A stretch of DNA of 64,000 nucleotides from the NCBI GenBank assembly GCA_041619555.1, contig JBFKDQ010000006.1:37205-101204 (forward strand), read 5' to 3'. Position 1 is the first letter of the stretch, and every line of letters begins with the position of its first letter. This document shows positions 1 through 8,754 of the stretch, piece by piece. Both the position numbers and the translations under genes were made by a program. A model generated the notes under the pieces. The model had not been told where the DNA came from and did no database searches. It worked only from the letters and a program-made list of their open reading frames with translations. The DNA is from Oceanococcus sp041619555 (GTDB lineage Bacteria > Pseudomonadota > Gammaproteobacteria > Nevskiales > Oceanococcaceae).

Positions 1-1
1 C

Positions 2-745
2 AATGTGGCGATCTTCCTGGTCGGGCATGTCACCAAGGAGGGCGTGATCGCCGGGCCGCGGGTACTGGAGCACATGGTGGACACCGTGCTGTATTTCGAA
101 TCCGATCCGGCTGGCCGTCTGCGGATGATTCGTGCCGCCAAGAATCGATTTGGCGCGGTCAATGAGATCGGTTTCTTCTCGATGGCGAATTCCGGCCTGA
201 AAGAGGTCCGCAATCCTTCGGCCATGTTCCTGGCGCGCAGTGCACAGGCCGCGCCGGGTAGCGTGGTGCTGGTCACCCGTGAGGGCACACGTTCGGTTCT
301 GGTCGAGGTTCAGGCCCTGGTGGATCGGGGGGGCGGTGGCGCGCCGCGGCGGGTCACGGTCGGGCTCGAGTCCAATCGCCTGGCAATGTTGCTGGCCGTT
401 CTGCATCGGCATGCCGACCTGAGCCTGCTCGATCAGGATGTGTTTTTGAATGTGGTCGGCGGTCTGCAGGTGCGGGAGACCGCCGCCGATCTTGCTGCTT
501 TGCTGGCGGCTGTTTCCAGCTTCCGCAACCGGGCATTGCCGAGCGAGCTGGCGGTATTCGGTGAGGTCGGCCTGTCGGGGGAATTGCGCCCGGTCAGCGG
601 GGGCGAGGAGCGCATTGCCGAAGCGGCCAAGCAGGGTTTCCAGCGCATCATCCTGCCGCAAGCCAATGCGCCGCGGAAAAAGATCGGCGGATGCGAGGTG
701 CTGGCGGTTGCGAGCCTTGCCGAGGCGATCGAGCTGAGCGACTAG
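2..745 (+). CDS. radA: DNA repair protein RadA/Sms, C-terminal part (5' end outside window)
   Basis: Codons are open from the first base, so the gene begins upstream of the window and about 247 residues remain. RadA is a RecA-like ATPase that helps branch migration during recombinational repair. The fragment contains the family-specific KNRFG motif (about residue 46 of the fragment), the end of the RecA-like core, and the Lon-protease-like C-terminal domain with the stretch AVFGEVGLSGELRPVSG. The N-terminal zinc finger and Walker A region are not in view. The identity is firm; only completeness is unknown. Confidence 0.95.
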   Translation, partial: NVAIFLVGHVTKEGVIAGPRVLEHMVDTVLYFESDPAGRLRMIRAAKNRFGAVNEIGFFSMANSGLKEVRNPSAMFLARSAQAAPGSVVLVTREGTRSVLVEVQALVDRGGGGAPRRVTVGLESNRLAMLLAVLHRHADLSLLDQDVFLNVVGGLQVRETAADLAALLAAVSSFRNRALPSELAVFGEVGLSGELRPVSGGEERIAEAAKQGFQRIILPQANAPRKKIGGCEVLAVASLAEAIELSD

Positions 746-774
746 AGCCGCCTGACATCAGGGTCCACGCCGAA

Positions 775-2067
775 TCAGGATGTGGCGCGTTTTTTTTTCA
801 GCTTGACCGGCGGCGTAAGCTTGACCTGGGCGATGACATTGGCCTTGGTTGACTGGATCTCTACAAGGTAGTCATGCAGGTGAAGCCGGGTGCCGGGTTC
901 GGGGATGTCTTCCAACTGCTCCAGAATCAGACCATTGAGGGTGCGTGCGCTGGAACTGGGCAGGGACCAGGACATCGCTCGATTCAGGCTGCGCACATTG
1001 GTCATGGCGTTGACGGTATAGGACCCGTCGCCATTGGGCCGGGCGTGGCGCATGCGGGTCGAGGGGTCGGTGGTGAACTCGCCGACGATCTCTTCGAGAA
1101 TGTCTTCCAGGGTCACCAGGCCCTGAATGTCGCCGTACTCATCGACGACAAAGCCGATCCGGCGACGCTGATTCTGAAAGTTCAGCAACTGCTGGTTGAG
1201 TGCGGTGCCTTCAGGGATGAAATAGGGCTCGCGGGCCTGTTCCATCAGGCTGTCGTGATTGAGTGACTGCGTTGCCAGCAGTCCGAGGATGCGCCGCAGA
1301 TGAATGATGCCGCGGATGTCATCGATACTGCCGTAATAAAGCGGCAGTCGGGTGTGCAGGCTTTCCTTGATCTGTTCGAGAACCTCGTCCCAGCCACGCG
1401 AAATATCGACCCCGATGATCTCGTTGCGCGGCACCATGATGTCCTCTACCGTGGCCTTTTCCAGGTCCAGAATGGACAGCAGCATGTGCTGGTGCCGGCG
1501 TGGGATCATCGCGCCGGTTTCGGCAACGACGGTGCGGAGTTCCTCGGTGCTCAAACTGTGCTGAGCGGCATCTTCGGGATCGACGCCGATCAATTGCAGC
1601 AGGCCCCGGGCGATCAAGCTGATGAGCCAGACCAGAGGGTAGAGCACTTTCAGCAGCGGCACGTAGACATAGGCCGAAGGGTAGGCGAGCTTTTCCGGGT
1701 GGAGGGCGGCCAGGGTTTTCGGGGTGACTTCGGAGAAGATCAGGATGACCAGGGTCAACAGGCCGGTCGCGATGGCGATGCCAGGTTCGCCAAACAGGCG
1801 CAGGCCGATGATCGTGGCCAGTGCTGAGGCCAGAATATTGACGAAATTGTTGCCCAGCAGAATGATGCCGATCAGGCGATCCTGTCGTTTCAGCAGATGG
1901 GCGACACGCTGCGCGGCTTTGTCCCCGTTGTTCGCACGGTGTTGCAATCGATAGCGGTTCAGGGCCATCAAAGCGGTTTCCGAGCCGGAAAAGAACGCGG
2001 ACATCAGAATCAGTCCGAACAGCAGGCTGAGCAATAAGCCGATTGAGAATTCGTCCAAGGTGGACAC
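775..2067 (-). CDS. CNNM/CorC-family integral membrane protein with CBS pair (YfjD/CorB-like)
   Basis: This 430-residue protein has the full CNNM/HlyC-CorC layout: a DUF21 membrane domain with hydrophobic segments in the first about 190 residues, a pair of CBS motifs (about 200–330) and a C-terminal CorC_HlyC domain (about 345–420). The family is linked to magnesium/cobalt efflux or resistance; transport itself is not shown for most members. It lies beside ypjD and ffh, the same neighbourhood as E. coli yfjD (corB), which supports the subfamily call. A paralogue of 362 residues is encoded at 37520–38608. Confidence 0.9.
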   Translation of the reverse strand: MSTLDEFSIGLLLSLLFGLILMSAFFSGSETALMALNRYRLQHRANNGDKAAQRVAHLLKRQDRLIGIILLGNNFVNILASALATIIGLRLFGEPGIAIATGLLTLVILIFSEVTPKTLAALHPEKLAYPSAYVYVPLLKVLYPLVWLISLIARGLLQLIGVDPEDAAQHSLSTEELRTVVAETGAMIPRRHQHMLLSILDLEKATVEDIMVPRNEIIGVDISRGWDEVLEQIKESLHTRLPLYYGSIDDIRGIIHLRRILGLLATQSLNHDSLMEQAREPYFIPEGTALNQQLLNFQNQRRRIGFVVDEYGDIQGLVTLEDILEEIVGEFTTDPSTRMRHARPNGDGSYTVNAMTNVRSLNRAMSWSLPSSSARTLNGLILEQLEDIPEPGTRLHLHDYLVEIQSTKANVIAQVKLTPPVKLKKKRATS

Positions 2068-2136
2068 ACCGCTCCGGTGAAGGCAGAGGCTACTAAATTA
2101 GGGCCTAATCGTGGACTGTCAAGCCAGTGCGCCAGT

Positions 2137-2931
2137 TCAGGACCAGGGGCGACCGAGAATCTGCTCGAGCACCAGTTTCGAGCCAAAATAGGCCAGGAGC
2201 AGGCTTGCGTAGGCGCACAGGGTCCAGCGGATGGCAATCCGGCCGCGCCAGCCGCGCATCAGCCTGCCTGCGATCAGAGCGCCGAACAGGGCGCAGGCCA
2301 ACAGGGAAAAGACCGCCTTATGCGCCAGGTGCTGGGAGAAGAAGTCATCCACGAAAAGGAAGCCGCTGGCGATGCTGGCGCAAAGCAGCACGAAGCCGAT
2401 GATGACGAGGTGGAACACCATGTCCTCCGTCACCTGCAAGGGCGGGCGATTGTGGCGGTGTTCGCCGCGCCTGAGGCTGGCATTCTGCAGGGCGTAGCTG
2501 ATTGCCTGCAGGGCGGCGAGGGTCAGGCAGGCATAGGCGAGCAGGGACAGAATAATGTGTGCCTGCAGGGCGGGTGACAGCGTATTGCTGGCGCTGGCGC
2601 CCGCGGGAAGAAACCAGGCGACGGGAATGGCCAGGGCGGCCAGCGGCCATAGCCAGATGCCGAGATGCCAGAGCGGCAGGCGCAGGCAGAGCAGCAAGTG
2701 CACCGCGCAGCACTGCCACAGGAACAGGCTGAAGGCCTGGCCGAGGCCCAGTTGCCATTCATGCCCCAGGGCGAGGCCGGAGCCGAGCGTCAGGGCTTGC
2801 AGCAGAATCGCCAGTGCGGCCACGAGAGTGAGTGTCGGGTCCACCGCGTTCTGGCTGCGCTGGCGCGCGCGCCAGCCGCTCCACAGATAGGCACATGCGG
2901 CGAGAAATTCAAGAGCGGTCAGCATCCGCAT
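2137..2931 (-). CDS. ypjD: YpjD-like CcsA-family inner membrane protein
   Basis: This is a 264-residue protein with about eight hydrophobic segments and the CcsA/cytochrome c assembly fold. Histidines occur in conserved-looking membrane positions (HIILSLLAYACL near residue 150 and QHLAHKAVFSLL near 208). In E. coli ypjD sits directly next to ffh and yfjD, exactly as here, and the CorC/YpjD pairing is conserved across Gammaproteobacteria. It is divergent from ffh and upstream of the CNNM gene on the same strand with a 69-base gap, so the two may be co-transcribed. A haem-handling role is only inferred from the fold; it has also been linked to magnesium homeostasis. Confidence 0.88.
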   Translation of the reverse strand: MRMLTALEFLAACAYLWSGWRARQRSQNAVDPTLTLVAALAILLQALTLGSGLALGHEWQLGLGQAFSLFLWQCCAVHLLLCLRLPLWHLGIWLWPLAALAIPVAWFLPAGASASNTLSPALQAHIILSLLAYACLTLAALQAISYALQNASLRRGEHRHNRPPLQVTEDMVFHLVIIGFVLLCASIASGFLFVDDFFSQHLAHKAVFSLLACALFGALIAGRLMRGWRGRIAIRWTLCAYASLLLAYFGSKLVLEQILGRPWS

Positions 2932-3025
2932 ATCTTGGCATGGGAGGAAACACTTGTCGTCACCCGCTCTGCCGGCCGAGCCGGCGGCAGGTTACAATTG
3001 CCCACTTTGTCAGTCGACCGGTCGC

Positions 3026-4387
3026 ATGTTCGAAAGTTTATCTGAAAATTTACAGTCCACATTCAAGGCCTTGCGCGGTCAGGGTCGCCTGACCGACGAG
3101 AACATCCGGGATGCTCTGCGGGATGTCAGGCGGGCCTTGCTGGAGGCCGATGTCGCGCTTGAGGTCGTTCGGGACTTCATCGAGCGGGTGAAGACGCGTG
3201 CCCTCGGAGAGCAGGTGCGCAGCAGCCTGACGCCGGGTCAGGAATTCATCGGTGTCGTCAAGGATGAACTGATTGCGGAGCTGGGTGGCGCCAGTCAGGG
3301 GCTGGAACTGCGCGCCCAGCCGCCGGCCGTCATTCTGATGGCTGGCCTGCAGGGTTCGGGCAAGACCACCAGCAGCGGCAAGCTGGCCCGTTATCTGCTG
3401 GAGCAGAAAAAGCGGGTGCTGGTGACCAGCTGTGATGTCTATCGTCCGGCGGCCATCGAGCAGTTGAAGACAGTGGCGGAAACGGTGGGCGCCGATTTTC
3501 ATCCTTCCTCTGCCCTGCAGAGCCCCCGGCAGATTGCCGATGGGGCGCTCGCGGTGGCACGCAAATCGCTTTACGACGTGTTGATTGTCGACACCGCCGG
3601 CCGCCAGACGGTCGACGAAAAGATGATGCAGGAGATCCAGGGCCTGCATGAGCTGCTCAATCCGGCGGAAACCCTGTTCGTGATTGACAGCATGACGGGG
3701 CAGGATGCCGCCAGGACAGCGGCTGCATTTGGGCAGGCATTGCCGCTGACCGGCGTGATCCTGACCAAGGTGGACGGGGATGCGCGCGGTGGCGCAGCCC
3801 TGTCCGTCCGCAAGGTCACCGGCAAGCCCATCAAGTTTCTCGGGGTCGGGGAAAAGCTGGATGCCCTGGAAGCCTTTCATCCGGATCGTCTGGCGTCCCG
3901 CATTCTGGGCATGGGCGATGTGCTCAGCCTGCTGGAAGATGCCGAGCGCAAGATCGATCGCGGCAAGGCGGAGAAGCTGGCGAAAAAGCTGCAGAAGGGC
4001 AGGGGCTTCGATCTCGAGGATTATCGCGATCAGCTGGTGCAGATGATCAACATGGGTGGACTCGGGGCGATGCTGGACAAGCTGCCGGGGATGAACCAGG
4101 TGCCGGCGCAGATGCGCAATCAGGTCAACGACAAGGAACTGACTCGCTCGATTGCGATCATCAACTCCATGACCCGGCAGGAGCGACGTTTTCCGGACCT
4201 GATCAAAGCCTCACGAAAAAAACGGATTGCGGCCGGCTCCGGTACCCAGATCGCGGAAATCAACCGCCTGCTGAAGCAGCATCTGCAGATGCAGAAAATG
4301 ATGAAACGCATGCGCAAGGGAGGCATGCAGAAAATGATGCGGGGGATGCAGGGCATGATGCCGCCGGGCGGCATGCCGCGGCGTTAG
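3026..4387 (+). CDS. ffh: Signal recognition particle protein Ffh
   Basis: The 453-residue product is the GTPase of the signal recognition particle, which targets nascent membrane proteins to FtsY and SecYEG. The N domain begins at MFESLSENLQ. The G domain carries the P-loop GLQGSGKTT (residues 107–115), DTAGRQ and TKVDGDARGG. The C-terminal M domain ends in a methionine-rich tail (MQKMMKRMRKGGMQKMM). The ATG at 3026 is chosen because Ffh homologues start with MFE-type sequence; a longer open frame from 2954 adds 24 unrelated residues. The gene is divergent from ypjD. Confidence 0.97.
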   Translation: MFESLSENLQSTFKALRGQGRLTDENIRDALRDVRRALLEADVALEVVRDFIERVKTRALGEQVRSSLTPGQEFIGVVKDELIAELGGASQGLELRAQPPAVILMAGLQGSGKTTSSGKLARYLLEQKKRVLVTSCDVYRPAAIEQLKTVAETVGADFHPSSALQSPRQIADGALAVARKSLYDVLIVDTAGRQTVDEKMMQEIQGLHELLNPAETLFVIDSMTGQDAARTAAAFGQALPLTGVILTKVDGDARGGAALSVRKVTGKPIKFLGVGEKLDALEAFHPDRLASRILGMGDVLSLLEDAERKIDRGKAEKLAKKLQKGRGFDLEDYRDQLVQMINMGGLGAMLDKLPGMNQVPAQMRNQVNDKELTRSIAIINSMTRQERRFPDLIKASRKKRIAAGSGTQIAEINRLLKQHLQMQKMMKRMRKGGMQKMMRGMQGMMPPGGMPRR

Positions 4388-4396
4388 TCGCCCGGC

Positions 4397-4425
4397 TTTC
4401 CATTTTTCTGAATAGTCATTACACT
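4397..4425 (+). promoter_or_regulatory. Possible promoter before rpsP
   Basis: TTTCCA, 17 bases, then TACACT lies between ffh and rpsP. The match to the sigma-70 consensus is moderate. Location and spacing are right for the ribosomal operon, but this is inference from pattern only. Confidence 0.3.
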
Positions 4426-4466
4426 CTCGCCCCTTTTTCCAACTTTCCAAATCCGCGAATTACCTT

Positions 4467-4739
4467 ATGGTCAAGATCAGACTCTCCCGCGGCGGCGCCA
4501 AAAAGAAGCCGTTCTATCACATTGTTGTTGCAGATATTCGGGCGCGCCGCGATGGCCGTTCCATTGAACGTCTGGGTTTCTTCAATCCCGTTGCGCGTGG
4601 CAACAGCGAGCGTCTGCGTCTGGATCTTGCGCGGGTCGACTACTGGGAAAGCCAGGGCGCGTTGATGACCGATCGCGTGGCCGCCATCGTTCGCAATCAG
4701 CGCAAGGCCGTGCAGGCTGAGACGCCCGCCGCCGAATAA
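4467..4739 (+). CDS. rpsP: 30S ribosomal protein S16
   Basis: This 90-residue protein begins MVKIRLSRGGAKKKPFYHIV, the S16 signature, and runs to the usual family length. S16 binds 16S rRNA and stabilises the 30S subunit. It is the first gene of the conserved rpsP-rimM-trmD-rplS operon and is followed by rimM after 8 bases. The Shine-Dalgarno sequence is weak. Confidence 0.98.
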   Translation: MVKIRLSRGGAKKKPFYHIVVADIRARRDGRSIERLGFFNPVARGNSERLRLDLARVDYWESQGALMTDRVAAIVRNQRKAVQAETPAAE

Positions 4740-4747
4740 GTTTCGCT

Positions 4748-5281
4748 ATGTCGCGGTCATCGGACGGCCATGTCGTCCTCGGAAAGATCCGTGGCGTTTT
4801 CGGAGTCAAGGGTCAGGTGCGGGTTCAGTCGTTCACCGATCCGGCAGAGAACATACTTGAATATGCCCGCTGGCGCGTCAGTACGGCCCGCGGGCATGTT
4901 TATTTGTGTCCGCTCAAAGGGCAGTGGCATGGGCCCGGGCTGATCGTCCAGCTTGGCACCGAAGACGGCGGCGTCATTGCCGATCGCGAGGCTGCCCTGG
5001 CTCTGGTGGACAGCACCATCAGTGTGGCCCGCAGCGAACTGCCGGCGCCGGCGCCGGGTGAGGTGTACTGGGCCGATCTGCTCGGACTGGATGTGATCGG
5101 CCTGGAAGGCGAGCGTCTCGGCCGGGTGGTCCGGGTGCTGGAAAACCCTGCGCATCCGATTCTTGAACTGGATGCGCAGCCCCTGCTGCAGATTCCTTTC
5201 GTGCGCGGACCGATCGTCGAGTCGGTGGACCTGGAGCGTGGCGAGATTCACGTTGCCTGGGCTTCCGATTATGCGCTTTGA
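4748..5281 (+). CDS. rimM: 16S rRNA processing protein RimM
   Basis: The 177-residue protein has the two RimM domains: an N-terminal beta-barrel starting VVLGKIRGVFGVKGQVRVQS, and a C-terminal PRC-barrel around GEVYWADLLGLDVIG (about residue 104) ending in PFVRGPIVESVDLERGEI. RimM binds S19 and assists maturation of the 30S head. It overlaps trmD by 11 bases (5271–5281), which indicates translational coupling. Confidence 0.97.
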   Translation: MSRSSDGHVVLGKIRGVFGVKGQVRVQSFTDPAENILEYARWRVSTARGHVYLCPLKGQWHGPGLIVQLGTEDGGVIADREAALALVDSTISVARSELPAPAPGEVYWADLLGLDVIGLEGERLGRVVRVLENPAHPILELDAQPLLQIPFVRGPIVESVDLERGEIHVAWASDYAL

Positions 5282-6029
5282 TCTGATCAGCCTGTTTCCC
5301 GCCGTGCTGGCCCAATTTGCCGCGCTGGGGGTCACGGGTGATGCCCTGCGCAGCGGGAAGGCCAGCCTGCATGGCTGGAATTTGCGTGATTTTGCGGCCA
5401 AGGCAAGGCCGGATGATCGTCCCTATGGTGGCGGCGCCGGCATGGTGCTGCAGGCCGAGCCGCTGGCGCTGGCCATCGAACAGGCCAAGCGCAGCGGCGG
5501 CATCCGTCCGGTGATCCTGATGAGTCCGCAGGGCCAGACTTTCGATCAAGGCTGGGCGCAGGAACTGGCGACCGGGGCTGGCGCGATCATGGTTGCCGGG
5601 CGCTATGAAGGTGTGGATCAGCGGGTGATCGATGCGTGTGTGGATGTGGAACTGTCGGTCGGTGATTTCGTGCTGAGCGGCGGAGACCTGCCCGCACTGC
5701 TGGTCATGGATGCAGTGTTGCGCCTGCTGCCGGAAGTTCTCGGACATGCCGATTCAGCCCGGGATGAGTCTTTTGTTGACGGGACGCTGGAATATCCGCA
5801 CTATACGCGCCCCGATAGCTGGCGCGGCCGGAGGGTGCCCTCTGTGCTGTTGTCTGGAAATCATTCCGAAATCCAGCATTTTCGAAGGGTTCAGGCCCTC
5901 GGAAGAACCTGGGAACGGCGTCCGGACTTGCTGGACGATTGCGCGCTGGATGCGCAGAGCGATGCGCTGTTGCGCGATTACATAAACGAATATCTTGCAG
6001 GACTTGAAGAAGATGCAGCATCTGATTGA
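5271..6029 (+). CDS. trmD: tRNA (guanosine-37-N1)-methyltransferase
   Basis: The 252-residue SPOUT enzyme methylates N1 of G37 in tRNA using S-adenosylmethionine, preventing +1 frameshifting. It begins MRFDLISLFP, contains the knot region RYEGVDQRVID…GDFVLSGGDLPALL, and carries the EYPHYTRP motif near residue 177. The ATG at 5271 lies inside the end of rimM and matches homologues; the open frame begins earlier, at 5163, with non-homologous sequence. Its end overlaps rplS by 17 bases. Confidence 0.97.
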   Translation: MRFDLISLFPAVLAQFAALGVTGDALRSGKASLHGWNLRDFAAKARPDDRPYGGGAGMVLQAEPLALAIEQAKRSGGIRPVILMSPQGQTFDQGWAQELATGAGAIMVAGRYEGVDQRVIDACVDVELSVGDFVLSGGDLPALLVMDAVLRLLPEVLGHADSARDESFVDGTLEYPHYTRPDSWRGRRVPSVLLSGNHSEIQHFRRVQALGRTWERRPDLLDDCALDAQSDALLRDYINEYLAGLEEDAASD

Positions 6030-6357
6030 CGCGGTGGAAACCGAGCAGATGAGCCGAGAGCTCCCGACTTTCGCCCCTGGCGACACGGTCGTGGTGCAGG
6101 TGAAAGTGAAAGAAGGCGAGCGTGAGCGCTTGCAGGCCTTCGAAGGCATCGTGATCGGCAAACGGAATCGCGGTCTCAACTCCGCATTCACCGTGCGCAA
6201 GATCTCGCATGGTGAGGGCGTGGAGCGGACTTTCCAGTCTTACAGCCCGCTGGTTGACAGCGTCACGGTGAAGCGTCGTGGCAAGGTGCGTCGCGCCAAG
6301 CTGTATTACCTGCGCGCGCTGCGTGGCAAAGCTGCGCGTATTCGCGAAAAGCTCTGA
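6013..6357 (+). CDS. rplS: 50S ribosomal protein L19
   Basis: The 114-residue L19 sits at the 30S–50S interface. The family motifs FAPGDTVVVQVKVKEGERER and FEGIVIGKRNRGLNSAFTVR are clear. ATG 6013 is preferred over the upstream TTG at 5995 because MQHLIDAVETEQM aligns residue for residue with the E. coli start and AGGACTTGAAG precedes it. It is the last gene of the operon, overlapping trmD, and is followed by a strong terminator. Confidence 0.97.
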   Translation: MQHLIDAVETEQMSRELPTFAPGDTVVVQVKVKEGERERLQAFEGIVIGKRNRGLNSAFTVRKISHGEGVERTFQSYSPLVDSVTVKRRGKVRRAKLYYLRALRGKAARIREKL

Positions 6358-6382
6358 GCCCGGGTCGCTTAGCGACCGCTGC

Positions 6383-6410
6383 AAAACGCCCGCCCCAAGC
6401 GGGCGTTTTC
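6383..6410 (+). terminator. Rho-independent terminator of the rpsP-rimM-trmD-rplS operon
   Basis: AAAACGCCCGC pairs with GCGGGCGTTTT around a short CCCAA-type loop, followed by CGTTT. It begins 26 bases after the rplS stop codon. Confidence 0.9.
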
Positions 6411-6424
6411 GTTTCTGGCCGATG

Positions 6425-6452
6425 CTTGAAATCGCTGTTTGTGGCCCCACTT
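6425..6452 (+). promoter_or_regulatory. Sigma-32 (heat-shock) promoter of htpG
   Basis: CTTGAAA (6425–6431), a 13-base spacer, then CCCCACTT (6445–6452) is almost the textbook RpoH consensus (CTTGAAA … CCCCATNT). It lies 22 bases before the htpG start codon and just after the rplS terminator. Confidence 0.88.
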
Positions 6453-6474
6453 AGCGCGCCAAAGGAGGATTCTT

Positions 6475-8355
6475 ATGACCGAAACCCGCGAATTCCAGAC
6501 CGAAGTGAAGCAACTGCTTCATCTGATGATCCACTCCCTGTACTCGAACAAGGAGATTTTCCTGCGTGAGCTGATTTCCAACGCATCGGATGCGACGGAC
6601 AAGCTGCGTTTCGAGTCGCTGCAGAACGCAGAGATGCTGGAAGGGGATGCCGATTTCAGGGTCGAAATCGAATTCGACAAGGCGGCCCGTGAACTGGTCA
6701 TTCGTGACAACGGCATCGGCATGACGGCCGAAGACGTGATCGAAAACCTCGGCACCATCGCCAACTCCGGGACGCGCAAGTTCCTCGATTCGATGAGCGG
6801 CGATCAGAAAAAGGACGCGAAGCTGATCGGTCAGTTCGGGGTCGGGTTTTATTCGGCCTTCATCGTTGCGGAGCAGGTCACCGTGCTGAGTCGTCGTGCC
6901 GGCCATGCCGAAGCGGTGCGCTGGGTGTCGACCGGCGAAGGCAGCTATGACATCGAGGCCGCCGAAAAGCCCGAGCGTGGCACCCAGATCACCTTGAAGC
7001 TGCGCGAGGGCGAGGATGAATTCCTCGACTCCACGCGTCTGCGTCACATCATCCTGAAGTATTCCGAGCACCTGAGCCTGCCGGTGCGGTTGCAGAAGCC
7101 TGCAGAAGAGGGCAAGGCGCCAGAATACGAGACGGTCAACCAGGGCACCGCCCTGTGGGCGCGGCCCAAGACCGAAATCGAGGAAGAGGAATATCACGAC
7201 CTGTATCGGCAGCTCTCCTATGATCCCGAGCCCCCCCTGGCCTGGGCGCATAACAAGGTCGAAGGCAATCTGGAATACACCTCCTTGCTCTACGTGCCTG
7301 CCCGCGCGCCGTTTGATCTATGGGATCGTGACAGCCGTCGGGGCCTGAAGCTTTACGTGCAGCGCGTCTTCATCATGGATGACGCGGAGAAGCTGCTGCC
7401 TTCCTACCTGCGTTTCGTGCGCGGGGTGATCGATTCCAATGATCTGCCCCTGAACGTTTCGCGCGAATTGCTGCAGTCCAATCGGGTCATTGATCGCATC
7501 CGCGGGGCGTCGACCAAGCGCGTGTTGAGCCTGCTGGCGGATCTGGCCAAGAACGATGAGGAGAAATACAAGCGCTTTTATTCCGCGTTCGGCCCCGTCC
7601 TCAAGGAAGGTGTGGTCGAAGACGCTGACAATCGCGAAAAGATTCTGGATCTGCTGCGTTTCTCTTCGACCCGTACCGCGGACGAGGAGCGGATTTCCTT
7701 GTCCGCCTATGTCGAGCGCATGGTTGAGGGGCAGGATACGATCTATTACGTCACCGCGGAAAATCTCAAAACGGCCAAGGCCAGTCCGCATCTCGAAGCC
7801 TTTGCCAAGCGTGACATCGAGGTCCTGTTGCTGACCGATCGGGTCGACGAATGGATGGTCAATTCGCTGCCGGAATTCTCGGGTCACAAGTTGGTCTCCG
7901 TGGTGCGGGCGGACATCGACCTGGATGATGTGATCAAGGACCCCAAGGTTGAAGGAGAACGCGCCAGGCTTGAAGCCCTGTTCAAGGAACTTCTGGAAAA
8001 ACTGCAGAAGAATCTTGCCGAGCGGGTGGAGTCGGTGCGTATCAGCCAGAGGCTGACGGAATCGCCTTCGTGTCTCGTGGTCGGCGAGCATGGCATGTCG
8101 CGGCATCTTGAGCAGATTCTGCGCCAGGCCGGGGAAAAAGTGCCGGCAAGCAAGCCGGTCCTGGAGATCAATCCCCAGCATCCGCTGCTGGAGCGCATGC
8201 GCGGCAGCGACGATGCCGGCGAATTCGATGATTTGGCCAATCTGCTGTTCGATCAGGCGGTGCTGGCCGAAGGCGGGGCGCTGGAAGATCCCGCCGATTT
8301 CGTCAGGCGCCTCAATCGACTGATCTCGCCTGCCGCGGAACCGGTGAGCAGCTGA
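6475..8355 (+). CDS. htpG: Molecular chaperone HtpG (Hsp90)
   Basis: The 626-residue Hsp90 homologue has the N-terminal GHKL ATPase (NASDATDKLRF near residue 40, DNGIGM, GQFGVGFYSAF), the middle domain and the C-terminal dimerisation domain. ATG 6475 is set by the strong ribosome site AAAGGAGG seven bases upstream and by homology (MTETREFQTEVKQLLHLMI); the open frame begins earlier at 6439. It is a cytosolic ATP-driven chaperone, here under an evident heat-shock promoter. Confidence 0.97.
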   Translation: MTETREFQTEVKQLLHLMIHSLYSNKEIFLRELISNASDATDKLRFESLQNAEMLEGDADFRVEIEFDKAARELVIRDNGIGMTAEDVIENLGTIANSGTRKFLDSMSGDQKKDAKLIGQFGVGFYSAFIVAEQVTVLSRRAGHAEAVRWVSTGEGSYDIEAAEKPERGTQITLKLREGEDEFLDSTRLRHIILKYSEHLSLPVRLQKPAEEGKAPEYETVNQGTALWARPKTEIEEEEYHDLYRQLSYDPEPPLAWAHNKVEGNLEYTSLLYVPARAPFDLWDRDSRRGLKLYVQRVFIMDDAEKLLPSYLRFVRGVIDSNDLPLNVSRELLQSNRVIDRIRGASTKRVLSLLADLAKNDEEKYKRFYSAFGPVLKEGVVEDADNREKILDLLRFSSTRTADEERISLSAYVERMVEGQDTIYYVTAENLKTAKASPHLEAFAKRDIEVLLLTDRVDEWMVNSLPEFSGHKLVSVVRADIDLDDVIKDPKVEGERARLEALFKELLEKLQKNLAERVESVRISQRLTESPSCLVVGEHGMSRHLEQILRQAGEKVPASKPVLEINPQHPLLERMRGSDDAGEFDDLANLLFDQAVLAEGGALEDPADFVRRLNRLISPAAEPVSS

Positions 8356-8754
8356 AGCCTGGGCCGGGCCTGAGTTCGCAGGGCGGGTGAGCCGAAGCTG
8401 CCCGCCCGCCGGTGGATTCCTGTAGGCCCGTTCCTTCTTTATGGAATGGCGTGGGCTGAGCTCAGGCACGAGGTGGTGCCTGCGGCGTCCGCCTGGACGC
8501 TTGCCAGCATTCCGGTGGCCGGAACCGCTGTGAGCCTCGCGCAGCCTGTTGTCTGGACGCAGGCTCGTGGCCAGGGTGGGGCGTCGCACGGCTCTTGAGC
8601 GGGGCAGAATTTTCGGTCGCGGCGTAGTCGGTCGCGGTGCGGCTCTGAACTCTTCAAACAATCGGCAGATCGCCGCCTTGTCAGGCTCAGGTACATTGGT
8701 TACGCTGGCTTCTGATCATTGGCTATGGGCCAAAAAAGGCAGGGGATACAGAAA
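8356..8754. other. Intergenic region htpG – Ig-like lipoprotein gene
   Basis: No convincing gene was found. GGGCGGG (8381–8387) and CCCGCCC (8401–8407) form a hairpin 25 bases after the htpG stop; it lacks a T tract, so termination is uncertain. A promoter candidate lies near the right end. Confidence 0.5.
8678..8706 (+). promoter_or_regulatory. Possible sigma-70 promoter of the Ig-like lipoprotein gene
   Basis: TTGTCA (8678–8683), 17 bases, then TACGCT (8701–8706). The -35 is good and the -10 is weak. It lies 49 bases before the chosen start codon. Confidence 0.35.
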